From positions 92,457-156,456 of the forward strand of contig NZ_FXZK01000008.1 of NCBI RefSeq assembly GCF_900184895.1: a DNA stretch of 64,000 nucleotides, written 5' to 3'. This DNA comes from Flavimaricola marinus (GTDB lineage: Bacteria; Pseudomonadota; Alphaproteobacteria; Rhodobacterales; Rhodobacteraceae). A program made the translations under genes and the position numbers. Shown here in pieces: positions 1 through 7,734 of the stretch (its first letter is position 1; each line of letters begins with the position of its first letter). The notes beneath the pieces are model-generated. The model saw nothing but the letters and a program-made list of their open reading frames with translations. It made no database searches and was not told the DNA's origin.

Positions 1-15
1 GTCCTGCTTCGTCAT
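1..15 (-). CDS. 5' tip of an unidentified gene running off the left edge
   Basis: An ATG read on the minus strand at 15-13 overlaps the TGA stop of the preceding SDR gene (ATGA overlap). It opens a frame with the first codons M-T-K-Q-D before the window ends. The overlap suggests a translationally coupled fifth gene of this operon. Nothing can be said about its function from five codons, and it could be chance. Confidence 0.35.
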
Positions 16-746
16 CCCTTGCGCCGCCGGGTGGGGGCGGGGACGACGATGCTGTTGAGCAGATAGGTGTCGCGGGGCAGGGACAGCAGATAGACGATCA
101 CCTCGGCGACCCGGTCGGGGGTCAGCATGTGGCGGGGCTTGAGCGCCGATCCACCGGCCTGACCCCAGAGGCCGGTATCGACGGCGTCGGGCAGCAGGGT
201 CTGGACCCGGATGCCCTCGCGGGCGACCTCTTCGGACAGGCTCTCCGACAATCCGATGATGCCGGCCTTCGAGGCGGAATAGGGTCCGTCAAAGGCGCGG
301 CCCTGACGGCCGGAGGTGGAGGACAGGTTGATGATGTCGCCGCGCTTGGCGGCCTGCATCGCGGGCAGGACGGCGCGGTTGGCCAGGAAGGTGCCGGTCA
401 GGTTCACGTCGATGATCTGGCGCCACTCGGCATAGCTGGTCTGGGCCAGCGTGCGCATCCCGTCACCGGCGCGCAGAATGGCGGCGGTGGTGACGAGGGC
501 GTCGATCTGGCCGAAACGGTCGAGCGTGGCGGCGGCCATCGCGTCCATCTCGGCCTCGGAGGCGACGTCGCAGGTAATGGAGAGGGTCTCGGTGTCCAGA
601 TCGGCCTCGAGCGCGGCCAGCGCCTCGGCGGTGCGATCCAGCAGCACCAGACGGGCGCCCTTGTCCGACAGGGCGCGGGCCAGGGCGGATCCAATGCCGC
701 CGGCCGCTCCCGTGATGATGACAACGCGCCCGTTCAGATCTTCCAT
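12..746 (-). CDS. SDR family oxidoreductase
   Basis: A 244-residue classical short-chain dehydrogenase/reductase, expected to be a cytosolic NAD(P)-dependent oxidoreductase. The N-terminal nucleotide-binding motif TGAAGGIG lies near residues 12-19, the NLSSTSG catalytic-serine strand near 140, and the catalytic pair YSASK follows. Length is normal for the family. AGGAG lies about 9 bases upstream of the ATG, supporting the start. It sits 4 bases after the next SDR gene and is probably co-transcribed with it. The C-terminus ends in VPAPTRRRKG, a Pro-x-Pro plus basic tail shared in character with its neighbour. Substrate is unknown. Confidence 0.9.
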   Translation of the reverse strand: MEDLNGRVVIITGAAGGIGSALARALSDKGARLVLLDRTAEALAALEADLDTETLSITCDVASEAEMDAMAAATLDRFGQIDALVTTAAILRAGDGMRTLAQTSYAEWRQIIDVNLTGTFLANRAVLPAMQAAKRGDIINLSSTSGRQGRAFDGPYSASKAGIIGLSESLSEEVAREGIRVQTLLPDAVDTGLWGQAGGSALKPRHMLTPDRVAEVIVYLLSLPRDTYLLNSIVVPAPTRRRKG

Positions 747-750
747 TGCT

Positions 751-1533
751 CTAGGTCTCCTGTTTGGGGGGCTTGCCGCGCCGCTTGCGGCTTCTGGAGG
801 GGACGGGCAGGAAATGCGGGTCGATGACGACCCCGTCCTGGCCGAGATCGATCAAGCCCAAAAGGGCGTCGGCGAAGCTGGTATCGCTTATACGGCCGCC
901 GAAAGGTCCGTCAAGAAGGGTGTCCTTGATCAACGGGCTCTCGACCGGGCCGGGGAAAATCGTGCGCACGCGGACGCCGTCGGGGGCGACCTCCTGGGCC
1001 AGGGTGCGGCCGAAATCGGCCAGCGCGAACTTGGTGGCGGCATAGCCGGGGGCCAGCGCCGTGCCGCGCAATCCGCGCGGGGTGGTGGAGGAACAGATAT
1101 TGACGATATCGCCGTTCTCCTGCGCCTGCATGAGCGGGAGCACCGCCATATTGGCCAGAAACACCCCGTGCAGGTTCACATCGACCATGGCCTGCCAGTT
1201 TTCGACAGGCAGCTCGGCGGTGGGCCAGGGCAGGGCGCGGCCGCCAAGGCCGCGGCCCACGGCGGCAGAGGCGATCAGGATATCGACGCGGCCGAGATCC
1301 TCGGCGATTCCGCGCAGGGTGGCCATGTCGGCTTCGGAGGCGACATCCAGTTGCAGGGTCTGGTGGGCGGCCGAGCCTGCGGCCTCCAGCTGGGCGCGGG
1401 TGTCGGCCAGACGCTCGGCGCTGCGGCCGATGGCGAGCACCAGATCGCCGCGGCTGGCCATGGCGACGGCCAGCGACTGGCCGATGCCGCTCGAGGCACC
1501 GGTGACGATGCAGACCTTGCCGGAAGGGGGCAT
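751..1533 (-). CDS. SDR family oxidoreductase (second, diverged copy)
   Basis: A 260-residue classical SDR with TGASSGIG at residues 12-19, a CSSTTP strand and a YAATK catalytic motif. It is related to the next gene downstream but clearly diverged, so the pair is either an old duplication or two recruited family members. The C-terminus extends as a basic tail beginning PVPSRSRKRRGKP, unusual for a soluble SDR. GGGAG precedes the ATG at a normal distance. The 4-base gap to the downstream SDR and 13-base gap from the upstream hydrolase indicate an operon. The substrate cannot be inferred. Confidence 0.9.
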   Translation of the reverse strand: MPPSGKVCIVTGASSGIGQSLAVAMASRGDLVLAIGRSAERLADTRAQLEAAGSAAHQTLQLDVASEADMATLRGIAEDLGRVDILIASAAVGRGLGGRALPWPTAELPVENWQAMVDVNLHGVFLANMAVLPLMQAQENGDIVNICSSTTPRGLRGTALAPGYAATKFALADFGRTLAQEVAPDGVRVRTIFPGPVESPLIKDTLLDGPFGGRISDTSFADALLGLIDLGQDGVVIDPHFLPVPSRSRKRRGKPPKQET

Positions 1534-1546
1534 TGCTCGCTCCCGG

Positions 1547-2728
1547 CTAGCGGGCCCGACGGACCATTTGCGCCGCGCGGGCTGCCAGCCCCGGCATCAG
1601 CCGCCGGGCATGGGTCAGACGGTTGACGGTTTTCGGGAAATACGTGACCGAGCTTTGGGTCTTGGGACGTGGTTTGCGCACCATGGTGGCGCGGCCCTGT
1701 CCGGCGGACATGCTCTTGAGAAACGTGTTCAGGGTCCGGGCAAAGGGGCGCGGCTTGACGATCGGAAAGAAGTGGCCGGCACCGGGCACGAGGATGCGGC
1801 GGGCATTGGGCAACAGCTCGGCCAGACGGTCCGCGGTCGGCACGCAATGGCTGAGCGCGCCATAGATCAGCAGAACCGGCATCGTCAGCTTGTACATGTC
1901 CGACAGATGGATGGCGCTCTCGTCATGCATCTCGTCGGGGGCCTTGGTGGTCTCCATCAGGGTTTCCCACTGTTCGGCACCGCGGGCGCCCATCTGGCGC
2001 GATTGCAGGTCGATCCGGCGGGCACCGCCCATCTTGGCGCCCATGGGGCCACCCATCTTGGCACCGAGCTGGCCGCCCATCTGGCCGCGTCCACGGCGGC
2101 GGGCGCGGGCGCGGTCGGCGTTTCCGGCGCCTGCCTCGGCGATCCGGCCCTTGATGCCACCGGGCGGCGTGTCCACGACGCTGCGTCCACCGCGGCCACC
2201 GGCGCTGCGGGGGCCGAGCTCGGCGAGCAGCTTGAAGTCGATCAGCGAATCCTCGGGCGGGAACGAGGTCACGCCGCGGGCCATCAGATCGGCCTTCCAA
2301 TCCTGCCAATGCGGCCATTCGCCCAGCTTCATCGGCGGCTGCAGGGCGCGCAGCTGGGTATCGGCAAGGGTCAGGCTCTCGACACGCTCCGGATAGGTCA
2401 GGGCGAACAGCAGGGCGACGCGGGCGCCGTGGCTGTGGCCGACCACATGGGTGCGGTGAATGTGCAGCTTGTCCAGCAGGGTGCGGAAATCCTCGACCAT
2501 ATCGGTCAGGCTATAGCCCGAAGGGGGCATCGAGCTTGCCCCGTGGCCGCGCAGATCGTGCAAGAGGATGGTCTTGTCACGGCCAAGGTGACGCATGGCC
2601 CCCAGATACCAGAACGCCAGATTGGCGCCCAATCCGTGGATCAGCGACACCGGCGGCGTGGCCGGGGACAGGTCAGGGCCGATCAGCTGGTAATTCAGCC
2701 TCAGATCAGCGTGCGTCAAGGTGGGCAT
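1547..2728 (-). CDS. Alpha/beta hydrolase with low-complexity insertion
   Basis: A 393-residue alpha/beta-hydrolase-fold protein. The oxyanion-hole strand SLIHGLGAN is near residue 28, the nucleophile elbow GHSHG gives Ser99, and the C-terminal GAGHFFPI supplies the catalytic His. Typical members have about 270-300 residues. The excess is an insertion of roughly 60 residues between about 185 and 250, in the cap region. It is rich in Gly, Met, Lys, Ala and Arg, with repeated MGG and MGAKMGG units. The fold on both sides is intact, so it is not a frameshift. GGGAG lies 8 bases before the ATG. Neighbours are SDRs and a phosphodiesterase-like protein; the substrate is unknown. Confidence 0.85.
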   Translation of the reverse strand: MPTLTHADLRLNYQLIGPDLSPATPPVSLIHGLGANLAFWYLGAMRHLGRDKTILLHDLRGHGASSMPPSGYSLTDMVEDFRTLLDKLHIHRTHVVGHSHGARVALLFALTYPERVESLTLADTQLRALQPPMKLGEWPHWQDWKADLMARGVTSFPPEDSLIDFKLLAELGPRSAGGRGGRSVVDTPPGGIKGRIAEAGAGNADRARARRRGRGQMGGQLGAKMGGPMGAKMGGARRIDLQSRQMGARGAEQWETLMETTKAPDEMHDESAIHLSDMYKLTMPVLLIYGALSHCVPTADRLAELLPNARRILVPGAGHFFPIVKPRPFARTLNTFLKSMSAGQGRATMVRKPRPKTQSSVTYFPKTVNRLTHARRLMPGLAARAAQMVRRAR

Positions 2729-2769
2729 AACTATACTCCCGCAGCCGGTTCCAGCACCAGCCGCTCGGT

Positions 2770-4353
2770 TTAATCCATATAACCTAATTTCTGCATCTGC
2801 CGAAGCAGGATCTGTCGTTCCTCCTCTGTCGGCTCGGAAATATCTTGAGCCTCTGCCTCGGAAACAGTCAGGCTGCTGCCGCCGGTGGCGTGTTCAAAAC
2901 CGGGCTCCAAAGCCTCTTCGGGCACACGACCTTCGAGGTTCTTCGGCACCGGGACGCCCAATAGCGCCAGCATGAGGGGAGTCATATCCAATAGGTTCAA
3001 CGGATCAAGCGTTTCGTCACGTCTGAAGTCGGGGCCATAGCCGATGAACACGCCTTCGGGGCGGTGTGTGCCGTCGGCCAGAGGGCGCTGGACGACGCAT
3101 TTGTCCGAGTTCAGGATCGAGACGAATCCACCGTCGCGCAGGTGCAATGTGATGTCGGGGCAGGGCTCGACGTAATTGACGCCGCGCATCTTGTTCATCT
3201 CGGCGCCGACGACCACCGGGGTGCCGGTGTCGGGGTCTTTCCACTCGAGAAGCTCCTGACGCATCTTCAGGGCGAAATCCATGTAATCGTCGGGGTGAAC
3301 GCCGTTCCCGTTGAGGTAGGGCTTGATGTAGATGCCGTTCGACGACGGGGTGGCGCAGAAGGCCTTGGTCTTGCGCCAGTCGATCATGCCCAGATGGTCG
3401 CGGATCTTGTCGGAGGTCAGCTGGCCCTTGGCGTCGAGCGTCGCACTTTCGTCCCAGACCAGATAGCCGTGATCTGCGAGCCATTGGTTGACGTAGAAAA
3501 TCTCGGTGGTGGGCCCGAAACCGTGATCGGATGTGATGATCACATTTGTGTCAGGACCGGCGGTTTCGACCATGCGGCGGATGTTGTCGTCCATCCTGCG
3601 GTAGAAATCGACAACCATGGCGCGAACGCGCTCGGTTTCCTTGCCCGGCTCGCCGGCATAGCCATCGGGATCGACATAGCGCCAGAACAGGTGCTGGATC
3701 TTGTCGGGGCCGTCCAGAACCACGGCGGTCAGCTCGGTCCGGTCGGTCTCCATCATCCGGCAGGTGACCTCGGTCCAGGCCAGATCGCGGACGTTCTGCA
3801 ACTCGATCCACTCGTCGTTCTCCGAGGCGTCGAGTCCCTGGACGACCTTCTTCTCCTCACCGATATCCATGCCCAGATCGCGGTAGTCGAAGCCTTTGGA
3901 CTTCTTGAGGATGTCGAACAGTTCGGGCGGGTGGATGCCGTGGCGCAGGTGCTTCCACGGGACAAATCCGGCCACGGTATAGCCGTCGGTCTTGGGGGCC
4001 GGGGCATAGCCATAGAAATTGAGCGCGGTGCCGCGCAGACCGCTGCGATTGATCATCGAAAAGATCGTCTCGGCGCGGTTCAGGCGGCGGTCGTTGACCT
4101 TGAGATAGACGCCACCGTCCTCCAGATAGGCGGGGCGCAGGAAATCATAGATGCCGTGGACTTCGGGGCTGACGCCGGTGGTCATCGAGGTCCATGCAGG
4201 GGGGGTGAGCGGATTGCGGGTGCTCATCAATTGAGCGGCTGTGCCTTCTTCGATCATCTTGGTCAGGAAGGGCAGCACGCCTTGGGCGGACAGCGGCTTG
4301 AACAGCGTAAAGGTGGCCCCGTCGAGGCCAATCATCAAAACCCGTTTCGTCAC
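2770..4353 (-). CDS. Alkaline phosphatase superfamily protein (type I phosphodiesterase/nucleotide pyrophosphatase-like)
   Basis: A 527-residue metal-dependent phosphoester hydrolase. Metal-binding Asp11 lies in MIGLDGATF, the candidate nucleophile Thr55 in PPAWTSMTTG is followed by the family's HGIYDF, and TSDHGFGP supplies further metal ligands. No signal peptide or membrane segment is visible, so a cytosolic location is predicted. The start is GTG at 4353 with AGGAG 7 bases upstream. It is the first gene of the minus-strand operon with the alpha/beta hydrolase and the two SDRs. Members of this broad family act on nucleotides, phospholipid headgroups or phosphonates; which applies here is not evident. 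Confidence 0.85.
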   Translation of the reverse strand: MTKRVLMIGLDGATFTLFKPLSAQGVLPFLTKMIEEGTAAQLMSTRNPLTPPAWTSMTTGVSPEVHGIYDFLRPAYLEDGGVYLKVNDRRLNRAETIFSMINRSGLRGTALNFYGYAPAPKTDGYTVAGFVPWKHLRHGIHPPELFDILKKSKGFDYRDLGMDIGEEKKVVQGLDASENDEWIELQNVRDLAWTEVTCRMMETDRTELTAVVLDGPDKIQHLFWRYVDPDGYAGEPGKETERVRAMVVDFYRRMDDNIRRMVETAGPDTNVIITSDHGFGPTTEIFYVNQWLADHGYLVWDESATLDAKGQLTSDKIRDHLGMIDWRKTKAFCATPSSNGIYIKPYLNGNGVHPDDYMDFALKMRQELLEWKDPDTGTPVVVGAEMNKMRGVNYVEPCPDITLHLRDGGFVSILNSDKCVVQRPLADGTHRPEGVFIGYGPDFRRDETLDPLNLLDMTPLMLALLGVPVPKNLEGRVPEEALEPGFEHATGGSSLTVSEAEAQDISEPTEEERQILLRQMQKLGYMD

Positions 4354-4629
4354 GCCAAGCTCCTGTGCAGTCTAATGTTTTTGAAGGCCGATCAATTGGC
4401 CCCACCGCTCTATAACTGCGGCACATGTTATATATGTGGCATTATCGTGGAGAGGAGACGAAACGCAAGTGGGGGGCTCCTTACCTTTCGTCATAATGCC
4501 GGTCCCTGATGCAGATGCCATATCCTTGAGCATCCGCCGATGCCGCGCATTGCCGCAGACCGCCGCAGAACCGGGCAGAACCGGGCGGAGCAGGGCCGTT
4601 TTGTCGGGGCCGGAGATCAGCGCCGGGGA
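4354..4629. other. Intergenic region, promoter of the left operon
   Basis: No gene seen. It contains CACAT-N7-ATGTG at 4422-4438 in an AT-rich patch upstream of the GTG start at 4353. At the rhomboid end there is short direct-repeat sequence: a 13-base unit resembling gccggagatcagc occurs twice around 4610-4635. Confidence 0.4.
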
Positions 4630-5343
4630 TCAGCGCCGGGCGGGGGTCCAGGGGATCAGGAGCAGCCCCAGAACAGCGCCCGCCAGCGCACCGCCCAGAT
4701 GGGTCTGCCAGGCCACCGGCGCGCCCTGCACCCAGCCCGAGGCCATGTTCAGCGCCACGAGGCCGAGGGCCAGGCCAATCGCCTCGAAACTGGCGCGCAG
4801 CAGGCCCGCGCCATGGCCGCCCGGTCCGGCCGGTGGCCGGCGGCGGCGTTGCCAGTGCTGGACGATGGCCGCGGCGGCCAGTCCGAAGACCGCGCCCGAG
4901 GCCCCGACCATCGGCGAGGCGCCCTGGTTGAGCGTGGCAAAGGCCAGCGCCCCGCCCATCACCGCCCCGGCATAGAGCGCCAGAAACCGGGCCGCCCCGG
5001 TGTCGGGCCAGAGCAGCAGGCCAAGCCAGACAAGCACCAGCATATTGCCGAGCAGATGTTCGAAGCCGACGTGCAGCAGGGCGTAGGTAGCAAACATGGT
5101 CCAGGGCTGGGCGTCGAAGTTCGGCTGCCAGTCGCGCAGCAGGCCGGCCCAGAAGGCGCCGTTCTGATAGGCCAGCGGGCGCCAGCGGGTCGAGCCGACG
5201 ATGCCGCTGTCGGCCAGCTCCAGCACGATCTCGGGCAGGCAGGTCAGGGCCACCAGAAGCCACAGCGGCCAGAGCTGCCGCAGACCCGGTGCGGGACGGT
5301 CGGCCGGGGGCTGGGGCAAGGACGGCGGGTCGGGCGGGGTCAT
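4630..5343 (-). CDS. Rhomboid family intramembrane serine protease
   Basis: A 237-residue membrane protein with about six hydrophobic segments. It has the rhomboid signature: HLLGNM with His96 and Asn100 in the second core helix, the nucleophile Ser149 in GASGAVFG, and catalytic His215 in WQTHLGG. It should cleave transmembrane substrates within the inner membrane. There is a Pro-rich cytoplasmic N-terminus. The gene lies next to a cluster of VPLPA-CTERM proteins, each with a single C-terminal hydrophobic helix, and three genes from the exosortase. A role in turnover of sorted substrates is possible, but nothing in the sequence proves it. The Shine-Dalgarno signal is weak, so the start is moderately sure. 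Confidence 0.88.
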   Translation of the reverse strand: MTPPDPPSLPQPPADRPAPGLRQLWPLWLLVALTCLPEIVLELADSGIVGSTRWRPLAYQNGAFWAGLLRDWQPNFDAQPWTMFATYALLHVGFEHLLGNMLVLVWLGLLLWPDTGAARFLALYAGAVMGGALAFATLNQGASPMVGASGAVFGLAAAAIVQHWQRRRRPPAGPGGHGAGLLRASFEAIGLALGLVALNMASGWVQGAPVAWQTHLGGALAGAVLGLLLIPWTPARR

Positions 5344-5468
5344 GGCTCAGCATTGACCTGTGCGCCGTGGGGGGGCAAGGCCAGATCGGGCCAGATCGAT
5401 CTTGGCCCGCAAAACGACAAAGGCCGCACCCCCGGGCGCGGCCTTGGCAAATTCGATGATCCGGTCGG

Positions 5469-6092
5469 TCAGGCGGCGCGGCGACGACGGCGCATGATCG
5501 ACAGACCGCCAAGGCCAAAGGCAAGCATAAGGCCCGCAGCTGGCAGCGGCACGGCCGCGATGGGTGCGTAGACGGTCAGATGCGAGACGCCCGGAACACT
5601 GCCTTCGTCACCGCAGGCGGCTCCATCTTTTCCCGATTCTCTTGTCCGGACACCAGCCAGATTGGTGTCAAACGAACCCGTCGTGTCGCCCGTCAGGCCG
5701 GTGAAGTAGTAGGCAGAGAAGCAGGTCGCAGCCTTAACCACGATCACGACATCACCTGTCAGGCCATCCAGATCAAAGGTGCCGCCCGTCGTTCCGGCAC
5801 CGGATGTAACCGTCAAAACGTCTCCGGCCCAGTTATTACTATCTTCTGCCTTGTCGACTTCTTCCCACGTGCCCGTGGTGCTAAAGACGCTGTTGATGTC
5901 GTCTTCAAAGCCAAGATTTGAGTCGTTGCCAAGAAAGGCTCCATCACAGTCTTCGTAAACGCCGCTCGCAAGTGTGACGCCCCCGGTTTGACATGGTACT
6001 TCGCCATAAACCAAAGTCGAGGCGACGGCGCTTCCCGCGACCATAGTCCCAAAAACAAATGCGGCGGCAGCCAGCGTCTTAAATCCAAACAT
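5469..6092 (-). CDS. VPLPA-CTERM sorting domain protein
   Basis: A 207-residue exported protein. It has a signal peptide to about residue 24 (cleavage after AVA) and a Ser/Thr/Gly/Asp-rich acidic passenger with four cysteines. The C-terminal tripartite signal starts at residue 181: VPLPAAG, a hydrophobic helix, then RRRRR. This is the substrate signature of exosortase XrtD, encoded about 2 kb away. The longest open frame begins 32 codons earlier, but that extension is basic and would bury the signal peptide, so ATG 6092 is used. Passenger function is unknown. Confidence 0.85.
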   Translation of the reverse strand: MFGFKTLAAAAFVFGTMVAGSAVASTLVYGEVPCQTGGVTLASGVYEDCDGAFLGNDSNLGFEDDINSVFSTTGTWEEVDKAEDSNNWAGDVLTVTSGAGTTGGTFDLDGLTGDVVIVVKAATCFSAYYFTGLTGDTTGSFDTNLAGVRTRESGKDGAACGDEGSVPGVSHLTVYAPIAAVPLPAAGLMLAFGLGGLSIMRRRRRAA

Positions 6093-6205
6093 CTCACGCA
6101 CCCCAATACAGAGTAATTGTGCCCCACGACGATGCCGGGCGATGAAATACATTAGCTGCTTGCCGCGCCGGCAACAAATAAATAACAAGATTCCGCCACA
6201 ATATA

Positions 6206-6223
6206 CACTTCAAGGTTGAAGTG
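6206..6223. promoter_or_regulatory. Perfect 18-base palindrome upstream of a VPLPA gene
   Basis: CACTTCAA and TTGAAGTG flank a 2-base spacer, giving a perfect 8-bp inverted repeat 115 bases upstream of the ATG at 6092. The symmetry and size suit a dimeric repressor or activator site. The regulator is not known. Confidence 0.4.
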
Positions 6224-6367
6224 GGGCGTCAAATACACCCTTTAGACGGGCCAAATTTTCCCACAGTGAAACACCACAAAGGGCAATTGCAATTTCGACG
6301 GGTTTTGCACTGCAAATGATTCGGTCCCGATAACCGGGAGGAATTCGCACCGATTTGCGTGGAAACG

Positions 6368-6425
6368 ACGGTCGCGCGGCCCGGGGCCGTGCGCGGAACA
6401 CGGACGGCCGCCCGCAGGCGACCGT
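6368..6425 (-). terminator. GC-rich stem-loop after a VPLPA gene
   Basis: ACGGTCGC at 6368-6375 pairs with GCGACCGT at 6418-6425, with further GC-rich pairing inside. It lies directly downstream of the stop at 6444 on the minus strand. There is no clear U-run, so it may be an RNA-stabilising structure rather than an intrinsic terminator. Confidence 0.35.
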
Positions 6426-6443
6426 CGGACGTTCGGGCCGGTC

Positions 6444-7064
6444 TCAGGCGGCTGTCTTGCGGCGGGTCGCGGCGATCCCGCCCAGTGCCAGCAGCATGAG
6501 CGCACCGGTGGCCGGAAGCGGCACCGCCGCCAGCGTGCCGGAGATCGAGAGCGTGGCGCTGTCGAGGGTGAAGGCATCGGCATTGGTCGAGAATTCCGAG
6601 AACCAGAACTCGAAGACGCCGGTGTCGAGGGTATGCGCAAAGGCATCGACGCCGAGGACGTCGGTCGACAGCGAAATGGTGATCGACTGCGGCGACAGCG
6701 GATCGAACAGCAGGGCGAAGAAGTCATCGCTGCTGGAGCCGGGATCGCTGCCCTGGATGCGGGCGGTCCAGGCCTCGAGGAAACCGAGCCCGGCAGGACC
6801 GGCGTCGCTGAAGGTCAGCGTCAGCGAAATCGAATCGATGCTGTCATAGTCGACGGCGGTGAAATCGAAGCTGTCGGAGAAGCGGTCGAGGCTGGTGTCG
6901 GACACGACGACGCCGTCCGACACCAGCACGTCGGATCCGCTCGGGTCGTACTGGCCGAGGCCGTAATCGTGGGTTTCCTCATAGATCGTCGCGGCCTGTA
7001 CGGTGGTCGCAGACAGCGTGGCCGCGAACAATCCGGCCGCAAGGCCATAGGCAAATTTGCGCAT
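6444..7064 (-). CDS. VPLPA-CTERM sorting domain protein
   Basis: A 206-residue exported protein. The signal peptide ends near residue 24 (VQA), and the passenger is Asp/Ser/Thr-rich and predicted mostly beta (DSISLTLTF and similar strands). The VPLPATG sorting signal starts at residue 181, followed by a Leu/Ala/Gly helix and a final RRKTAA. ATG 7064 is preferred over a start 8 codons upstream because GGGGG sits 5-7 bases before it and the signal peptide then begins MRKFAYG. It is a predicted substrate of the XrtD exosortase encoded upstream. No recognised enzymatic domain. Confidence 0.85.
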   Translation of the reverse strand: MRKFAYGLAAGLFAATLSATTVQAATIYEETHDYGLGQYDPSGSDVLVSDGVVVSDTSLDRFSDSFDFTAVDYDSIDSISLTLTFSDAGPAGLGFLEAWTARIQGSDPGSSSDDFFALLFDPLSPQSITISLSTDVLGVDAFAHTLDTGVFEFWFSEFSTNADAFTLDSATLSISGTLAAVPLPATGALMLLALGGIAATRRKTAA

Positions 7065-7395
7065 TATATCCCCCGGGGTTTTCAACAAATCAGGCTGGAG
7101 AGGGGCCGCAAAAGCCCCGGTTCAAGCGCCGGGTCAGGCGGCGCTGCTCCAAAGTATCGTATCGGTGTATCTGGGCGGAGATCGGCGCGATCTGCAACTC
7201 TAAATTGACATCAAAAGGCCAGAAAAATGCCTTTTTTCAGACTGTTGGAATCAATTGAGCTGTAAATGGAAACTGTTTGTTGATGGGCTGGAAACAATCG
7301 CGGATCGCAGCCGCGGCGGCAGGCGCATGAGGCAGGCGCACGAGGCAAGCGGGCCGTCGACCGGCCGCGTCTTGCGAAATCCGATGTGGGGTGGC
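7065..7395. other. Intergenic region with terminator-like hairpin
   Basis: No gene seen. It contains the leader of the VPLPA gene ending at 7064 and a hairpin with a T-run at 7213-7237. Candidate promoter elements for the minus strand are present around 7150-7200 but not distinctive. Confidence 0.45.
7213..7237. terminator. Intrinsic-terminator-like hairpin
   Basis: AAAAGGC at 7213-7219 pairs with GCCTTTT at 7229-7235 around a 9-base A-rich loop, followed by T to 7237. It is symmetric enough to act in both directions. It sits below the small membrane-protein gene on the minus strand and would separate it from the VPLPA gene. Confidence 0.5.
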
Positions 7396-7584
7396 TCAGA
7401 TCCGACGTGCCGGCTGCGCGGCGGAGGCCGCTGCAACGGCGATGGGCCAGACCAGACAGGTCAGCGTGCCGAGCAATGTCCAGAGCACGCTCTTGCGTTT
7501 TTTCACGATGTGTTCGCGCCACGTCATGAAGATCGAGAATGTCGCAATCGCGGCATAGATCACAGAAAAGAGCGTCCAGAGCAT
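7396..7584 (-). CDS. Small two-helix membrane protein
   Basis: Predicted 62 residues, starting MLWTLFSVIYAAIATFS, with two hydrophobic helices (about residues 2-20 and 35-52) joined by a basic loop (REHIVKKRKS). The C-terminus ends QPARRI. TAGGAGG-like sequence (AGGATGG) lies about 8 bases before this ATG, whereas the longer open frame to 7677 has no such signal and a non-membrane N-terminus. It lies 150 bases downstream of xrtD on the same strand. No family is recognised; it could be an accessory to the exosortase or unrelated. Confidence 0.5.
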   Translation of the reverse strand: MLWTLFSVIYAAIATFSIFMTWREHIVKKRKSVLWTLLGTLTCLVWPIAVAAASAAQPARRI

Positions 7585-7734
7585 ATCGTGCCATCCTATT
7601 GTAAAGGACTGACGTAATGTCTTGTAAATTATGGCTTGTCCGCACGATCCTGTCCACCGGAGTTTGCACATGCGCACAATACCGGCGGAATTGGACGTAT
7701 GGCCACAGGCTGCGGGCCTCTGGCGCCGGCGCGC

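Larger units (their letters stand above)
6093..6443. other. Intergenic region between two VPLPA genes
   Basis: No gene supported. It holds the leader of the 5469-6092 gene, including an 18-base palindrome, and the GC-rich 3' end of the next VPLPA transcript with a stem-loop. AT-rich sequence at 6170-6205 is a likely promoter area, but no convincing -35/-10 pair was found. Confidence 0.5.

Noticed and set aside
6093..6300. Sigma-54 promoter (GG-N10-GC type) upstream of the VPLPA gene
   Set aside because: A TGGC followed by TTGT was seen, but the spacing is one base off and the GC element is missing.
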